From: Gordonia zhenghanii
GTDB lineage: Bacteria; Actinomycetota; Actinomycetes; Mycobacteriales; Mycobacteriaceae
DNA length: 64,000 nucleotides
Direction of reading: 5' to 3'
NCBI RefSeq assembly: GCF_021738965.1
Contig: NZ_JAKKOQ010000007.1
Location: forward strand, 219,620 to 283,619
Shown in pieces: positions 63,151-64,000 of the stretch. The notes under the pieces were generated by a model that saw only the letters and a program-made list of their open reading frames with translations, had not been told where the DNA came from and ran no database searches. Numbering within the stretch: position 1 is the stretch's first letter; each line of letters opens with the position of its first letter. Both the position numbers and the translations under genes were made by a program.

Positions 63151-64000
63151 ATGCGACCAGAGGAATCCTCCGGCGACGGGATGGGTGCTAGTCCACCGCG
63201 TCGGCGCCGGCTGTGGACGAAGTTGGCGATCGCGGGTGTCGCGGCAGCGGTCGCTGCACCGATGCTCAATGCGTGCGGTTCGGACTACGATGCGGGCGTC
63301 ATCAACATGTACGCGGCGGCCGACGGCTTCGACTACATCAGCGAAGTGGCGCAGCGGTGCAGCGACGACTCGAACGGCGAGTACAGCATCGCGATGAACA
63401 TGCTGCCGAAGGAAGCCGACATGCAGCGCCTCCAGTTGGCGCGACGTCTCGCGGGTAACGACGCAGGTCTCGACTTGATGGCGATGGACGTCGTCTGGAC
63501 TGCGGAGTTCGCCGACGCCGGGTGGGTGGTACGCGTCCCGGACGATCTCGCCGAGAAGACCAAGCAGACCAATCTCGCGGGTCCGTTGGAGACCGCGGAA
63601 TGGAAGCGCGAGGACGACGCAGAGAAGAGCCTGTACGCGATTCCGTTGTGGGCCAACTCCCAGATGCTCTGGTACCGCCCGGACCTGATGAGAGACACCA
63701 TCGACACCACGAAGGCTCCGACCACGTGGCAGGGCATGCTCGACGACGCCGCGAAGATCAGGGACGCAGGCGGGCCAGCGGCGATTCTGTTGCAGGCCAA
63801 GCAGTACGAGGGTCTGATGGTGTGGTTCAACTCGCTCCTGCAGTCGGCGGGTGGCGAGATACTCGACCCGGACGATCCGACCAAGGTCACGCTGACCGAC
63901 ACACCGGAGCATCGAGCGGCGACCGTCGAAGCCTTGACGGTGATGCGCAGGGTCGCGACGGCGCCCGGCGCCGACCCGTCGATCTCCAACTCCGACGAGG
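63151..64000 (+). CDS. lpqY: Trehalose ABC transporter substrate-binding lipoprotein, 5' part
   Basis: The gene runs off the right edge; 283 codons are present. The N-terminus is basic (PPRRRRLW) and hydrophobic, with lipobox LNAC, so it is a lipoprotein anchored in the periplasm. The body is a family 1 extracellular solute-binding protein (AIPLWANSQMLWYRPDLM, PTTWQGMLDDAAK). AGGAGG lies 10 bp before the ATG. In M. tuberculosis lpqY leads the lpqY-sugABC trehalose recycling operon after Rv1234; the same order is expected beyond the edge. Confidence 0.88.
   Translation, partial: MRPEESSGDGMGASPPRRRRLWTKLAIAGVAAAVAAPMLNACGSDYDAGVINMYAAADGFDYISEVAQRCSDDSNGEYSIAMNMLPKEADMQRLQLARRLAGNDAGLDLMAMDVVWTAEFADAGWVVRVPDDLAEKTKQTNLAGPLETAEWKREDDAEKSLYAIPLWANSQMLWYRPDLMRDTIDTTKAPTTWQGMLDDAAKIRDAGGPAAILLQAKQYEGLMVWFNSLLQSAGGEILDPDDPTKVTLTDTPEHRAATVEALTVMRRVATAPGADPSISNSDE

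Noticed and set aside
1..64000. tRNA, rRNA or insertion sequences
   Set aside because: I saw no tRNA-like cloverleaf with CCA-proximal T-loop, no rRNA stretches and no transposase motif; this was by eye, and a tRNAscan-SE or Infernal run would be decisive.

Overview
The window is high-GC DNA from a mycolic-acid actinobacterium (order Mycobacteriales). A Gordonia-like genus is my best guess; this rests on gene content and gene order, not on any search. Two blocks follow the Mycobacterium tuberculosis gene order closely. At about 26.5-52.2 kb, on mixed strands, these are accA3, sufE, sseA, maf, accE5, accD5, birA, a PH-domain protein, gtrA, purK, purE, fadE25, a TIGR03089 protein, an LCP protein, rmlD, wbbL and a mannose-1-phosphate guanylyltransferase. 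At 53.3-64 kb they are an O-methyltransferase, sigE, rseA, htrA, tatB, mrp, a transglycosylase, DUF1003, an MgtE-N/CBS protein, a general-stress protein and lpqY. No rRNA, tRNA, insertion sequence, prophage or CRISPR array was seen.

Region 1 (0-12 kb) is propionate and one-carbon metabolism. A partial PucR-type regulator is followed by prpR, divergent from prpD-prpB-prpC (methylcitrate cycle), then pyruvate carboxylase. A near-perfect 46-bp hairpin separates pyc from convergent metE, which carries an AdoCbl riboswitch leader. The methylcitrate cycle and MetE are the B12-independent routes for propionyl-CoA and methionine. Region 2 (12-19.2 kb) is proline use: putP, a fused putA and a divergent PucR-type activator resembling PruC. 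Region 3 (19.2-20.5 kb) has 93-bp tandem repeats and an MscS channel.

Region 4 (20.5-36 kb) is rich in acyl-CoA carboxylases. It has a 1816-residue single-chain carboxylase whose domain order (BC, BCCP, ACC-central-like, CT) resembles eukaryotic acetyl-CoA carboxylase. Next to it is the dissociated system accA3 / accD5-accE5 plus the biotin ligase birA. A condensation-domain protein, sufE-sseA and a lipoprotein zinc metallopeptidase sit between them. A 26-bp perfect inverted repeat lies in the accD5/birA divergent promoter.

Region 5 (36-47 kb) holds membrane proteins, a two-component system, gtrA, purK-purE, an intergenic repeat cluster, a nitronate monooxygenase, a GNAT/dienelactone hydrolase pair divergent from a TetR regulator, and fadE25 with a palindrome in its leader. 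Region 6 (46.7-53.2 kb) is cell-wall linker and sugar-nucleotide biosynthesis: LCP ligase, rmlD, wbbL, guanylyltransferase, and an LppP/LprE-type lipoprotein.

Region 7 (53.2-64 kb) is the SigE envelope-stress module with htrA and tatB, interrupted by a DUF3558 lipoprotein pair of different base composition bounded by a 20-bp perfect hairpin. It is followed by mrp, a transglycosylase, DUF1003, the CBS protein, a stress protein and the truncated start of lpqY (trehalose-uptake binding protein).
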